Source of the DNA: Trichinella spiralis
Taxonomy: Eukaryota > Nematoda > Enoplea > Trichinellida > Trichinellidae
Assembly: GCA_000181795.3 (NCBI GenBank)
Contig: CM012955.1
Coordinates: 1,207,137-1,259,713, forward strand
Length of the DNA: 52,577 bases
Direction of reading: 5' to 3'
Within the stretch, counting starts at the first letter, position 1. Each line of letters starts with the position of its first letter. Positions 1 to 11,932 of the stretch are shown here, piece after piece. The notes under the pieces are model-generated. The model was not told the DNA's origin, searched no databases, and saw only the letters and a list, made by a program, of their open reading frames with translations. Made by a program: the position numbers and the translations under genes.

Positions 1-96
1 TTTTACTTCATTTTCTGCTGATAAAATATGAACTACTGTACATTTTTTCATTGCTCTTTATTTACTTAATGCACTCTGTTTGTGGAGAAAATTTAA

Positions 97-261
97 TTGG
101 AACTTTGCCAAACATATAAACGTTTCTCATTACACAATGACCCTCTCCATTGTGTATGTTTGGTAGACGTTGTTACATGTGAATTCGAATGTATCTGTGG
201 TGATGCAGGTATTAGAATTCATTTTGTTGTAGTGAAGCCTCGCTATAGGCGTCGAACCTGA
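97..261 (+). CDS. Possible terminal exon, Cys-rich C-terminus (partial, unknown)
   Basis: An open frame runs to a TGA at 259-261 and ends with a basic tail (KPRYRRRT). It contains the Cys pattern CEFECICGDAG followed by a beta-rich stretch (IRIHFVVV). There is no plausible ATG, so it would have to be the last exon of a gene lying to the left. A possible acceptor is the AG at 165-166 after a pyrimidine-rich tract, which would leave about 31 residues. I do not recognise the family. It may be a chance open frame, since AT-rich DNA rarely stays open but this piece is short. Confidence 0.25.
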   Translation: MELCQTYKRFSLHNDPLHCVCLVDVVTCEFECICGDAGIRIHFVVVKPRYRRRT

Positions 262-1233
262 GTTTTTGTATTTCATAAATAAGGTAATTTAGTGTTTTGT
301 GAGAAGATTTTTTATTAATCCGTAACCATTACATGGTGCGGTCGTAAGCGGTAACTTCAACTCTGATTCGAGCAAGAGAGTGCCCTTTAATAGCAATGCA
401 GTGACAAAAGGCAGCGGTATTTATTTTAAACAAATCTACCATCGAAATTTTAAAGTACTTGCATTTCATATACTGTAGTATTAATTCGTGCGTCATTTTC
501 AAGACCACTTTGAATGATTGCTTAATAAAAATAGAACAAACTAAAAACTGTTGATTTATTTCAAAATTTTGTGTCTTTTTCTTTAACGTTTGAGATTTTC
601 AAAATTCTGCTCATTCCAACGATCACAAACAGCAATATTCGAATGTTTTGATGAAAAAACGTGAACTGAAAAAAGCTTTGCAACATGAAAATTTGCCTGT
701 TTACCTGAAATGAAAATTATTGTTTTTTTTGTTATTATCGGTTTAAAATTTAGTTTTTTATAATTAACGCAATAAATTAGTGAAAATGTTTTTAAAAAAA
801 TTTGAACGAAAATAAAGCAATATATTGAAAAGTTGCTTAATAAAAATAGATAATGTTTTAATCATTTTGGAAGAGGAAATTAAAGAATTTTATTCATTGT
901 ATCGATAGTGAAACGTGGTGTCAAGCAAGATGATTAGAATGTGTTCAACAACAACTGATCTCAGGGCCCAGGAATGTGCATTTTACATTTCCAGTGCAAG
1001 AACATGCAAACATAACGGCCAATAACAGCTTCTTCTATTTAAGCTTCCCCCAACTGATTAATCGCTTCCCGGTGAAAATCACAACTGCTCGCCTGACGCG
1101 AGCGACTAAACGTCAGTGTTGGCTTACTGATTGTTGCTTTCGAGAAGAAAGTGAAATAATAAGGAAAATATTTTTTCCGTAGCATTTTCCACGGCACTGT
1201 GACAAATTGAATAAAACTAATTCGAAAATCACA
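262..1233. other. Intergenic region upstream of the CIB gene
   Basis: AT-rich with no supported exon. An open frame at 976-1182 has no homology I can see and overlaps the likely 5' untranslated region of the EF-hand gene. No RNA gene is visible. The promoter of the following gene should lie here. Confidence 0.5.
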
Positions 1234-2490
1234 ATGGGCAATATATTGTTTAATCGTCGAATTAGTCAAATTAATTTATTCGGCACTGCTGGAGTGTTTA
1301 CCAGAGAACAAATTGAAGAATATCAAGATTGCACCTTTTTCACTAAGAAAGATATAATGAGGTAAAATATTCTTTGGGCATTTTCAAATCGGATCAAATG
1401 TTGGATCAATTTTCTCGTGCAGACCTATGCATCTTAATTGTTTATTATTGATATTTTAATATATACCTTTTGTTTTGTTACATGATTCTTAAAAAATTCT
1501 ATAAACCTGAAACCGCTTTTTGAACATCTAATTATTTAAAATATACCAAAAATGAAACATATCTTTAATGTAGTGCAAAGCAGTTATGCAATAAATTAAA
1601 AATAGAAGAATATTCTATGGAATTGCCTATATATATAACGTGTTTGCTTGTTATTTGTGCATAAATGAAAAACTTATCGATTACCTGAAATGTATGTCCA
1701 TTTTTTACGATGCCAGTTCTTCTATACAGTTCAGAATATTTCGTACGTTTGTTGTAATATCAAATATGTTCACTTTTTCAGACTTTACAAACGCTTTTAC
1801 GCTTTGAGTCCTGGATACGTGCCCGGAAGTATGCAAGGAGGTGCAACCAACGCCATTGCTGTACCTTATGAAGAAATTGAAAAAATGCCGGAGCTCAAAG
1901 TATATATATATATACATATACATGAATTTAAATTAATTCAAAAAACATTACCAAGCTCATTTTAGGAGAATCCATTTCGAAAACGCATATGCCAAGTGTT
2001 CTCTTCTGACGGAAGTGGTAATTTAACATTCAATGACTTTTTGGATATGTTTTCCGTTCTTAGTGAAAGTGCCCCGTTGGACTTGAAATTAAATTACGCT
2101 TTTCGAATATACGGTATAAACTTTATTTTACACTTCAAATGCTACAGTATTGTATAATTGTTATAATTGTCCAACTGATTCGATTATTAAATTTCAAGAT
2201 TTCGACCAAGACAACATGATCGGCAGAGACGATATAGAAAAAGCGATACGTTGCCTAACTCGAGAAGAACTAACTGAAGATGAAGTGGAATTTATAATCA
2301 GCAGGGTAATACTTTTTTTCCAAATAATCATTAAATGTAATGAAATAATGGCCGAATACATTAAATCATTCAACTGCAGATCATGGACGAAGCAGATTTA
2401 GATATGAGCAATTTTCTAAGCTTTGCTGAATTCGAGCACGTTGTCTCCAGATCACCGGATTTTTGTCGAACGTTTCACATTCGCATATGA
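1234..2490 (+). CDS. Calcium and integrin-binding (CIB) family EF-hand protein
   Basis: Small calcium/magnesium sensor of the CIB family, which binds integrin tails and other membrane partners. Five exons join in frame: 1234-1361, 1782-1899, 1966-2113, 2199-2305, 2380-2490, giving 203 residues, close to the usual CIB length of about 190. The start MGNILF places Gly at position 2, a likely N-myristoylation site as in CIB1. The family landmarks follow in order: [13 protein letters not shown], then [17 protein letters not shown], the third EF-hand [12 protein letters not shown] with Asp at loop position 12 as in CIB1, the fourth EF-hand [12 protein letters not shown], and the end [14 protein letters not shown]. 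All introns are GT-AG. It is convergent with the stomatin-like gene. An AATAAA lies near 2665. Which CIB paralogue it matches was not resolved. Confidence 0.92.
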
Positions 2491-2908
2491 ATACTTTCAT
2501 ATATTATACAGAAAATTATCGCTCAATTCCAAATCAATTCTGCATTACAAATTTATCATCCATCTTACTGATGACTTAAAAATGAAACTAAAAATCTGCA
2601 CACAATTTCCATACGGAAATTGTTCACTATAATAATGCATACGAAGAAAAAATACTGCTTTTGAAATAAAAGCAATAATTTTTCCTGTTCTATCCTTCTT
2701 TAAATCACCATGAATACCATTTATTTTAAAAAAATCTATCATGTTAAACAACTTTGCGTCTTACTGTAATTAAAAAATTCAATTTTAGTTTAAATTCTGT
2801 CATGCAACCGAGTAGAATTTATTTACCAAAACCAATCCAACTTAATGGTGCAATAATGAGTGCTTAAGAAAGATGTGATCAAGGTGAAAATTTTCCAAAT
2901 ACGTGCCT
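2491..2908. other. Shared 3' region of two convergent genes
   Basis: Holds the 3' ends of the CIB gene (+) and the stomatin-like gene (-). AATAAA-type signals occur near 2665 on the plus strand and near 2818-2824 on the minus strand. No exon is seen. Confidence 0.55.
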
Positions 2909-4929
2909 CTACTTTGAATCGGAATGAATCTTTCCTTTGTTAACATCGTCCATCTTATTTGAAAGAGCTTTGTACATTGTCAAAGCCTGAAGGGAAAACA
3001 ACCGCAAAATAATAAAAATTATTAAACATAAAAATAAACAAAAAAATATATTTATGGAACTTACTTGCCCAACAACACCGGTCAAATTGGATGCATCAGC
3101 CGGCAATATTAATGTATTGTTCGTTTTCGCCAAGTTTCCAAATGCATTCAAGTACTGCTCAGCTATAGCTAATGTGGCTGCATTATGACCATCCTAAAAA
3201 ACCAAAAAACCACTTTATTTCAAATTTAAATTTATTTATGCTTCAAAAATATGTAAAATATTTATAAAACAAAGATAAAAATAACATTATTTAACATTAA
3301 ACATGCCTTTAATTAAATTTACCTTGTTTGCCAAAGCGTTGGCAATGATTTGAATTGCTTTTGCTTTTGCTTCCGCTCTTGCTATTATAGCACTGGCATC
3401 TCCTAAAATTGAAAATAATCAAATGAACCTCATCAAAAGTATTCGCCTGCCTTGAGCTCTGTTAATTTTTTCTTGCATTTCTGCTTCGGAAGCCAAAATT
3501 TTTGCAGACTTCTTCCCTTCGGCAACGTTAATCTCAGCCACTCTTACTCCTGAATATAAAATATTCTTCACCATGTCAACAGTACATTTTTAAAAAATGA
3601 AAAAAAAATCAATATCAAATTAAAGATAAACAACAAACAAAAAAATGTTTTAAACATTAACCTTCTGATTCCAGTACTGATGCTCTTTTGCGTCGTTCCG
3701 CTTCCACTTGCATTTGCATCGCTTCTTCAATTTTCTTCGGCATTTTCATGTCTCCTGTATTAGTTGAAAACAATGTTCAAAATAAATAAAATCATTAAAT
3801 CAACTAAAAAACTTACTAATTTCGTAGCGCATACAAGTAATTCCCCAAGGACTGGCGGCTTTGTTCAACGCAACTATAAAATTTAAAATACAAGAACGTG
3901 GACAGAAAATTCCCACTTGACCGTAATTCAAAAAAATATTATCCTTAAAATTTACATTCACCACAACACTGTACTCGCATTTTCAAGAGCATACCAGCAA
4001 TTAAAATGAACAATAACAATTCAATATAATCAATTATTGGATAGAATAAAATAATTTACATTTCTAAATTCGTCTCATTGTCTTAAATATTGAATTCGAA
4101 TTAAAAATTCAAAATCCAATACTTTCACCGTCATTTTGCTATACCCTAGTAAAAATTTTATAAAATATCAAATTCTAAAAAAGAAAAGATCCGCACAGAC
4201 AAAGTGCAATAATTCTTTCGACTTCTGTGAAATGTTTCTCTAAAAAAAACACAATATATTCTTACAAACAATGCTTTCATTCAGTGATTCACGTTCCCGA
4301 AACACCGTATCTAAAGTAATTTTCCCCACTTCAGACCGCATCGTCGTTTGAGCTAACTGAGTTATTGCAAACTCGGGTTCCTCAACTCCATAAGATGCCT
4401 GAAACAAAATTTCAAAAAATGCTACATTTTTGAAAATAATCATAAAAATGTTCGTCACTTTATACGGATCCACAATTCTCAGGTATAAAACTCCATCAAT
4501 ATTCAGCGCAACGTTGTCTAAAACACAAAGCTCAAGGTACAGACTGAAATGTCAAGTTCATTCATAACAATTTCTTATGTTTCATTAAAAGCCAACACCA
4601 ACCTATAGTGATTGCGCTTTGTTGAGGAATTTCTATTGCAATTTCTTTCAAACTTTGTATATATTTAATCTGATCTATGATGGGTACTAAAATATTTAAT
4701 CCCTAAACAAAACCGATAAAATATGCTGTAATATGAAATAATTGCAAACTGGAACACTTGCTGGGTCTAATATTCGATAATATTTTCCCATTCTTTCAAC
4801 AATCCAAGCTTCTTGTTGTGGTACAAATAAAATTATGGTATTAAACGCCGCACTGGATCTGTAACGTACACTTGATCGTAAGAAGTTTCTTCCCAATAAG
4901 TCAACCAGCAAATGTCGAGCCGCTTGCAT
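2909..4929 (-). CDS. STOML2: Stomatin-like protein 2, mitochondrial (SPFH family)
   Basis: Inner-membrane SPFH/prohibitin-family scaffold that binds cardiolipin and prohibitins and organises mitochondrial membrane microdomains. Ten exons on the minus strand, in coding order: 4929-4762, 4702-4603, 4517-4459, 4398-4266, 3873-3817, 3754-3662, 3549-3451, 3402-3323, 3193-3065, 2986-2909. They join in frame to 331 residues (human protein 356). The N-terminus is rich in Arg with no acidic residue for most of its length, as in a mitochondrial presequence. Then come VPQQEAWIVERMGKY, NILVPIIDQIKYIQSLKE, the strongly conserved TQLAQTTMRSEVGK and FRERESLNESIV, and VAEGKKSAKILASEAE of the coiled-coil half. 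Introns 1 and 7 appear to use GC rather than GT donors (see findings). The promoter lies between this ATG and the end of Cactin, about 540 bp away on the same strand. Confidence 0.95.
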
Positions 4930-5465
4930 GTCACCTTCTTTTCAAAATCAAAAAATAAGTTATACCACAATCCAAAATACTGATGTGATTCACAAAAAAT
5001 GGATATAAATTTCTGACACAATCTCGATACACCTGCTACAATAAAAAGATTATCAAGTTCAATTCACCAATGATGTGAATACATTATCATACTTATTTAC
5101 AGTATAATTAACTCACTCAACTATGAGTAATTTACTGAATTACAATCGTCTAGGCATTTTTTAAAATTAGTTATATGGTTGACTAGGGCAAATGGTCTTT
5201 TAACACATTAATTTTTAAATATCAGCTTACACAATTACAAAAAAACTTGCAATTGCGTTATTCAAATATTCCCTTTCAATAATAAATAACACAATGATAC
5301 AAGGTAATGAACAACAAATCCATTGGAATAACACTTTAACAATAGAACATTATCGTCGCAAGTGATCTTCATTTATTCTTCATATACTGTGTAAATTCAA
5401 AATCAGATTACAAATCAAGAATAAAATATCCCTAATGAGGCGAACAGTTCGTATTCGGACAGTGA
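4930..5465. other. Intergenic: Cactin 3' end and STOML2 promoter
   Basis: Contains an AATAAA on the minus strand near 5371-5376, about 90 bases past the Cactin stop and suitable as its poly(A) signal. The remainder should carry the STOML2 promoter. An open frame at 4833-5021 overlaps the STOML2 first exon in another frame and is not supported. Confidence 0.5.
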
Positions 5466-8400
5466 TCATCGACGATAGCGATATTTCTTAAAATGAAACC
5501 ACAGCTGAAAAATGCCATTATAAAACTGGCAACGAAAACCTCTTTTGCACGATAATTCCCATTCTTTATTCACAATCTTAAAAGCTATATCCTAAATAGA
5601 ATAAAACATATATTCATATTTCATAGTGGTGATAAACTGGTATTTATTCCTTGAAAAAACTGCATATCAAGGCAATCTACTTACTTCATAGGGAGGGCCA
5701 GCCTCAATTTTCAATACGCAAAAATCGGGGTCATTCTCACAAGGAGATACTTTAAATCTCGGGGGCTTCGGTTCGATCAAATCCGGATAAAAAATCTACA
5801 ATTCATGTTCATATGAGATGATTATTTGAATAAAAGACTTTAAGAAAATTTACATACATTAAATCTGTAGCCTTGCACAATTTTTGGTGGGGGATTTTCC
5901 AAATCGTAATGAGTTTGGTTGTACTTGTTCCATTCAAAACCCTGAATCAAAGTTCAATAAAAACAACCAAACAATGGTAATTGGTAATGTATTTACTGTG
6001 TGAACACGATTGAAATATCGCGGTTTTCTAGGTCGAAATCGATCTGACCACAAATATGCCCTTTCTTTTTGAATATTTTCTTCTACAGCAAACGTAGCTT
6101 CATCACTGGTCATTCCCTTTTTTGCCTCAGCTATAAAATCATCCAGCCAGTTATTTTTATTCTAAAAAATCAAATAATCAAATATCATAATGAAAATCGA
6201 ATCAAATCAAATTTTCAAAAAACGGATATATTTATATATTACCAAATTGCAACGTAATGCGTTGATGTCATATTTTTTATGATCAGGTTCAAGCGGAACC
6301 ACGTTTTGTGGAAGTGATTTGGGATTCAGGCACACTGGACTGTAATTTCCTTCTCTGTATGCTTTTATCGTTTCCGCTTCACGTTCTTCATTTGTCAGAG
6401 TTCTTGAATAAAATACAGTAAATACATTTCATAAAAACGAAAAAAAAACATACTTCCATGTACGTTGGACAGGTTCCGTAATCTCTATCACGTCTGAGGG
6501 TTCGTTTTCTCTCTTAACGTGAATAAATTGAAAATTTTCACCAATAATCTTAAAATTCAAACGTTTACCTTTCGCTTGTATTTCTTTAAACGCCGCTCGT
6601 AATCTTCATTCAAACGCAAATAAGAAACGCGTAAGCGTAACAATGAAAGCACCATTTCCCAATATCCGACGTCTAATTCACTTTGATCAGTGTTCAGTTT
6701 GTTCTGGATCTGCTGTTCAAGAATTAACAAATGTTCCACATCCTTGCCATTCAGCATTTCTTCAATATCAGCGAAAACGGAGGCATGTATTTCCTGTCGG
6801 CGAGTAGAAGTTGGGGCTACACAAACATACCAAATAGTAATACCATACAAAAATAAAAATAAAACATATAAAAACAATGTATAAGCAGATTTCATACCGG
6901 AAGCGGCCAGCTGTTGATTCAATCGATGCTGCACAATTGTTGCCATATCACTCCAAAATTGACTGAGTGCTTCCCCATGATAATCTTGGTATACTTTTAT
7001 ATCCTCAAGCAGATCCTCGTAATCACGAACTGTCAAATCCTAAATACAAAACAGTTTTAATATTTAGATAAATAAACACATCATAAAAGTAATTACTTAG
7101 TAATTTATTTAATTTTTAAAAACTGCTATTCAACATTACCTCAGCATATTTAGTTGGTTCAAGAAATTCAAAATGTTCACAATCTTGATCTTCACCATCG
7201 CTTACATACGTTGCCAAATAATCAATTGGTTTAGCTACATCAAATATAAAAAAATATAAAAACCCGAATGCAGAAATTTGAATAAATTCATTATTACCGC
7301 GCCCTTCCCGCATGCGAATACGACTTCGAGTTCGTGCTTGTTCCAAGTGAAACGTATTTTCTTGTTTAATCCAATTAACGAACTCCTTGTTTTCCCTTTC
7401 CCGCCGCAAAACTTCCAATTGATTTTTCATCGCTTCTCGTTGCAAACGCTTTTCTCGAATTTTATCCAATTCCGTCTAAAAATGGTACATTATTCAAAAC
7501 TTCAGATAAGGAAAAAACGACGATCTTTAAATGTTTTAAGCAAAATAATAATCATTGAATAAATAATACAAAATTATAATTTTACAAATTAAATGCATAT
7601 TCTACAATCAACTTATATCTGATATATGAGAACACTGCACAAAATACCTGATTTTCTAAAAGGCGTAGACGATTTTCTTCAATCAATTCGCTGGTCGTCA
7701 CGTTCATACGCCCTTCTTTTTCGTATTTCTTTTGCCACATAAAAGGTTTCATAAGTTGTGGATCTCCGAAAGGATTGTCCACATTTGAATAGTCCTACAA
7801 ACACAAATTTACTTACTTTAATTAATAACACAGAACTGCCAACTGTCACGACAAAAAATATCAAGTATACTGTAAAAAATTTCCTCGTCAAACAAAACTT
7901 AATATTCCTTCATTTTTCAAAAAAATTAAAACAATCTATTCAAAATCCAAAAAACTGTCTTACAATGTAATAATAAAATCAATTTGAAAATTGACAATTA
8001 CAAAAAAAAAGTTACAATTATCATTTAACTTGCCAAACTCATGCAGCACATATTTCTTAAGAAACTAAAATTCCCTAGACTGCTTTAAAATATAAATTAT
8101 GAAATAAGCCTAATATAAAATAAAATAACAATCGAACAAACAACTATTGAGTATTTATCTTATGAAAAAACGCATTATTAAAAAACTGTCCTTACTGAAA
8201 AAGCTCCAGTCCAACCAAGTGCATTTCTTTGCCTAGCTTCTTTCGCCATTTTTTTCGCAATACGACGCGCTCTTTTCTGTTGAGGCGTTTCGTACGCTTT
8301 CATTAGCGCTTTTCGAAGTTTCTTCTGTTCAACAATCTTCTGTCGCTCTTCCTCTCTTACTCGCATTTCATCACTTGTGCCACTTTCGGATTCGCTGGAA

Positions 8401-8504
8401 TCGATGTACCTTCTACTCTTTTTTCTTTTCGATGATGAACTTCTAGATTCGTGTTCGTGCTTCACTCTGTGGTGTCTGTGCTCAGATTTGTGCCTATGTC
8501 CCAT
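5466..8504 (-). CDS. CACTIN: Cactin, splicing-associated coiled-coil protein
   Basis: Conserved nuclear factor first found as a Cactus (IkappaB) partner and later tied to the spliceosome and cohesin transcript processing. Twelve exons in coding order: 8504-8196, 7794-7648, 7475-7298, 7234-7140, 7039-6898, 6816-6569, 6548-6454, 6402-6243, 6161-5997, 5941-5858, 5795-5685, 5591-5466. They join in frame to 619 residues (human 758). The N-terminus is a short His/Arg/Ser-rich region (MGHRHKSEHRHH), then the helical mid domain beginning LGWTGAFS-DYSNVDNPFGD. The C-terminus is the hallmark Cactin_C domain, with FKIVNKEWE, GFRCQFYNGIFQLWFHFKK and the end YRYRR. An in-frame upstream ATG lies at 8553-8555; I chose 8504 because the protein start is then like other Cactins. 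Introns are all GT-AG and short. Confidence 0.95.
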
Positions 8505-9543
8505 TGTTCGGACTAAAATTCTTAAGCTCAGCAACGTAACACGCTTTAAACACAAAGCAAACGACGGTGATGAAATGAGATAAAAACAAGTTTAAAATAT
8601 AATAATAGATTAAATTCATTGAGCAGATAAACGCAATTACAAACTAAAACCAATTCTTTATCATTGAATATCTAAACTTCAGCAGAGGAAGGCAAGAAAT
8701 AAAACAGATCAACATACAAATCATCGATTTAAAAAAAGAACTCAGTTCAAAATAAGAAATAAATAATATACATATAAATTTAGAATAGTCTGAACTCTTA
8801 GATAATAAATCAAATCACAACATGACACGTATGAAAAGTTCATAGATAATACTGTAATTACAGTATAACAAAGGTAAAAGTTTTTTAAATACAGTGCTTA
8901 CATAAAAGTTGTTTTAACATAAAACTTATAAAATTAAACTGATTTAAATGCTTGATAAAATAGCTGAATTGAATAAATTAAAATAAATTATTTTACTCAT
9001 ATATCGTTCTTATTCTTTACTTAAATTTCTACTGTAATCATAAACAAGGAGCGATCTACTAATATATTTGGAATCAAACTGTCCTCGTTGAAATAGAACA
9101 TTTTTGAAATTCACATGTCGATAAAAAATTTCAAATTCTCTCGATGAAATTTTTTGGTTTTTTGCATAACCTGAAAATCGACTGCAAAAAATTAACAACA
9201 GTACACTTTAACAAAACTATGAAGTTGATTGAAAAATAATTTTTGAATAAAACATTGTGCGTTTCATTATCATCATCACATATCGGTAATTTTATTTTTT
9301 CCTGAAAGTTTAAATACTTTGATATTAGAAATTATGGTGTTTATGTGTTATAGGCTAATTTTAATCTAGCAGTAAAAAAAGTAATTGTTTACCTATTTAT
9401 TATTTTCTTAGAATATTAGAAAATTTTATTCGATAATGTAATCAAAATAAAAAAAATGATGCAGATAACGATGATAAATTGGTTTTCCTGGATAAATGTA
9501 ATTTTGAAAAGTCTTCGAAATCGAAGCATTTGAGGTTAGAGTC
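8505..9543. other. Divergent intergenic region, Cactin / DUS3
   Basis: About 1 kb between two divergently transcribed housekeeping genes, so both promoters should be here. The sequence is very AT-rich. An open frame at 9010-9198 (-) shows no family features. No RNA gene or repeat is evident. Confidence 0.5.
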
Positions 9544-11703
9544 ATGGATTCCAGTGGTGTTGCTCCACTGAAAGCAGAATACATAGTTGCTAAGAAAGAG
9601 AAAGATGGTGATAACGCTCAGGAAAATTTTCAAGAAAAAAGAAAAGGTCTAAACAGAAAGCGTCAGTTTTACACTGTCGACGATAAGAAGCAGTTGTGCC
9701 CAAATATTCTCGAAAATATTGAATGCAAGTTTGGTGAAAATTGTCGTTATGCGCATGATAAAGCAGCCCATTGGGACAATAAGCTCCCAGATATCAGCGA
9801 TAATTGTCCATTGTTTGAAGAGCTTGGTTTCTGCAAATTTGGTTTGAATTGTCGTTTTGCTAAAGGGCATACTAACTTGGAGAACTTGGAAAATATCGTG
9901 AAAGATTCCAATGGTGAAATGATTAAAGAGTGGAGATTTGATGAGCAAAATCAAATTTCAAGGAAACAGAAAAAAGAAATACGTAATCTGGCACACCGCT
10001 TATCTAGTGGTAATAATTTTCAGATTGATTTATTTTACTTAATAAAAGTTTTTTAAGACTATATAAACTCATGTGCAATAATATAATTTAGAATATGGAA
10101 ATGTGAGATTTGAGAGCGATTTTGATAAAGAAAGGTGTAGGAAGAAAATTGATTGGAGTGGGAAGTTATGTTTAGCTCCGCTTACAACCCTTGGCAATTT
10201 GCCGTTTCGCCGTCTGTGCGTTGAATTTGGTGCCGAAGTGACATGCTCCGAAATGGTTTTGAGCACCAGCTTATTTCAGGGTACAGTTTTGAAAAAAAGT
10301 TTTTCTGATAAATTTACATGTAAAAAAGTGTTGAATTCAATAGGTCTCCAGAGTGAATGGGCTCGTTTGGTACGTCACGAAAGTGAAAAGTGTTTTGGCA
10401 TACAAATATGTGTGAACAAACCTGCACAAGCGTGGACAGTCACCAAAATAATCAAAAAATTTGCAGAGTTTGATTTTCTGGATATTAACGCTGCATGTCC
10501 ATTGGATGATATTTGCCGTGCAGGCGGTGGTGCCAATTTGCTTGTTCGTCCAAAAAAATTGAAGGAAGTTGTTCAAAGTACCAAAGCAGCACTTGGCGAT
10601 GTTCCGCTTACACTAAAATTACGTACAGGTAATATCATTTTTAATTGAACAGTGCTACTTTTCCAGACGATTAATTGACGATCTCAGTAAGCAAATGACT
10701 TATCTAATTCACTTCATCAATTATACAGTAAATGATAATGAAGTATTATGTAAATGTTTATTTGTGTTTCACGTTTATGCAAATAATTTTGCCCATTTTC
10801 ACGAGCACACTGGAAGTTTGATGTTGATTAAATAATTTTCTTATTGTTATCTAACTTACTTTAAATATTTGTTTTTATTATTTTTTATTTTTTTGATGCC
10901 ATTTTAAAATAATGGAAGAATGAATTTGATTTTGAATCGACGTTTAAATGCTTATATGTATGTATGTATGTATGTATTCGTGTTGTTTCATTTCAAAAAA
11001 GGAATAGGTAAAGACAGCAATGTGGTGCATCAGTTTTTGCCGGACGTCTATTCGTGGGGAGTGGATAGAGTTGTTTTGCACGGCCGATCACGCAATCAGC
11101 GTTACATTAACAAGTCTGATTGGCATTATATTGACCAGTGCGCCAGTGTATCGCCGGTACCTTTATATGGAATCGGTGATGTGTTGAGCTATGAAGATTA
11201 TTATCAGCATTTGAATTGTGGCAAGGTGCAAGGTGTTGCTGTTGCTCGCGGAGCACTGATAAAGCCATGGATATTTACAGAAATTATTGTAAATTGATTT
11301 TCATTGTCAGTTGTTTCTTTCATTTTTCTCTGTTTGCTTAAATTGTTTCTTTTAGCAACAACGACACTGGGACATTCGATCAAGTGAACGATTGGAAATT
11401 TTGAAAAAGTTTGTGAAATACGGTTTGCTGCACTGGGGATCGGACAGTACTGGTGTGAACTGTACTCGCCGATTTTTGCTGGAATGGTTGTCGTTTCTTT
11501 GTCGTTACATTCCAGTTGGCTTGCTTGAATATTTACCACAGAAGATGAATGACCGACCACCTGCATATTTTGGCCGTGATGATTTGGAAACGTTGATGGC
11601 CAGCGGAAAAGTGTCGGATTGGATTAAAATATCTGAAATGTTGTTAGGTCCCGTGAATGATGGATATTTTTTCCAACCCAAGCACAAAGCGAACGCCTAC
11701 TGA
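9544..11703 (+). CDS. DUS3L: tRNA-dihydrouridine(47) synthase, DUS3 type, with CCCH fingers
   Basis: FMN enzyme that reduces uridine 47 in the tRNA variable loop (and some mRNA sites) to dihydrouridine. Five exons: 9544-10009, 10092-10280, 10344-10628, 11002-11288, 11356-11703, joining in frame to 524 residues. Two CCCH zinc fingers occupy about residues 57-109: the first is C-x8-C-x5-C-x3-H, the second is looser (C-x8-C-x5-C-x5-H). The TIM-barrel part has [15 protein letters not shown], the catalytic-Cys segment DINAACP followed by a Gly-rich turn [32 protein letters not shown], and the DUS3 C-terminus HWGSD...[15 protein letters not shown] and [13 protein letters not shown]. The match to human DUS3L extends to the end HKANAY. 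Downstream, ERI3 begins about 230 bp after the stop. Confidence 0.95.
10955..10978. repeat. (TATG)n microsatellite in DUS3 intron 3
   Basis: About five tandem TATG units within the 373 bp intron of the dihydrouridine synthase gene. No coding effect. Confidence 0.8.
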
Positions 11704-11886
11704 AGCAAAAATCATAATACATTTGGATTGGAATGAATAAATTGAATGAGAATCAATTTCGATTTGTTGAACATTTTATTGCTTGAAGTTCAAGCGACTT
11801 GTCGCTCGCTATTTTGAACGTTTTCAGTTGGACCGTTGTGAATTAATCATAATTTTTGCGGTTGATTGTAAAATTGTTGTTTTCAC

Positions 11887-11895
11887 AATTTCTAG
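11887..11895 (+). promoter_or_regulatory. Unpaired splice acceptor before ERI3 (candidate trans-splice site)
   Basis: The sequence ACAATTTCTAG reads as a good 3' splice site. It is preceded by T-rich sequence, and no exon of this gene is evident between it and the DUS3 stop at 11703. The first ATG after it (11933) is in frame with the exonuclease. This is what a spliced-leader acceptor would look like. A cis intron with a non-coding first exon is the alternative. Confidence 0.4.
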
Positions 11896-11932
11896 GCAGT
11901 TGAAGAAAGCAGAACAATTTATTGTTGAAGGC

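Noticed and set aside
1039-1269. Minus-strand open frame across the start of the CIB gene
   Set aside because: Shadow of the plus-strand exon and its 5' UTR; no homology.
11783-11932. Upstream extension of the ERI3 frame by 50 codons
   Set aside because: It begins with TTG, not ATG, is very hydrophobic and unlike ERI proteins, and contains the acceptor-like site at 11895.
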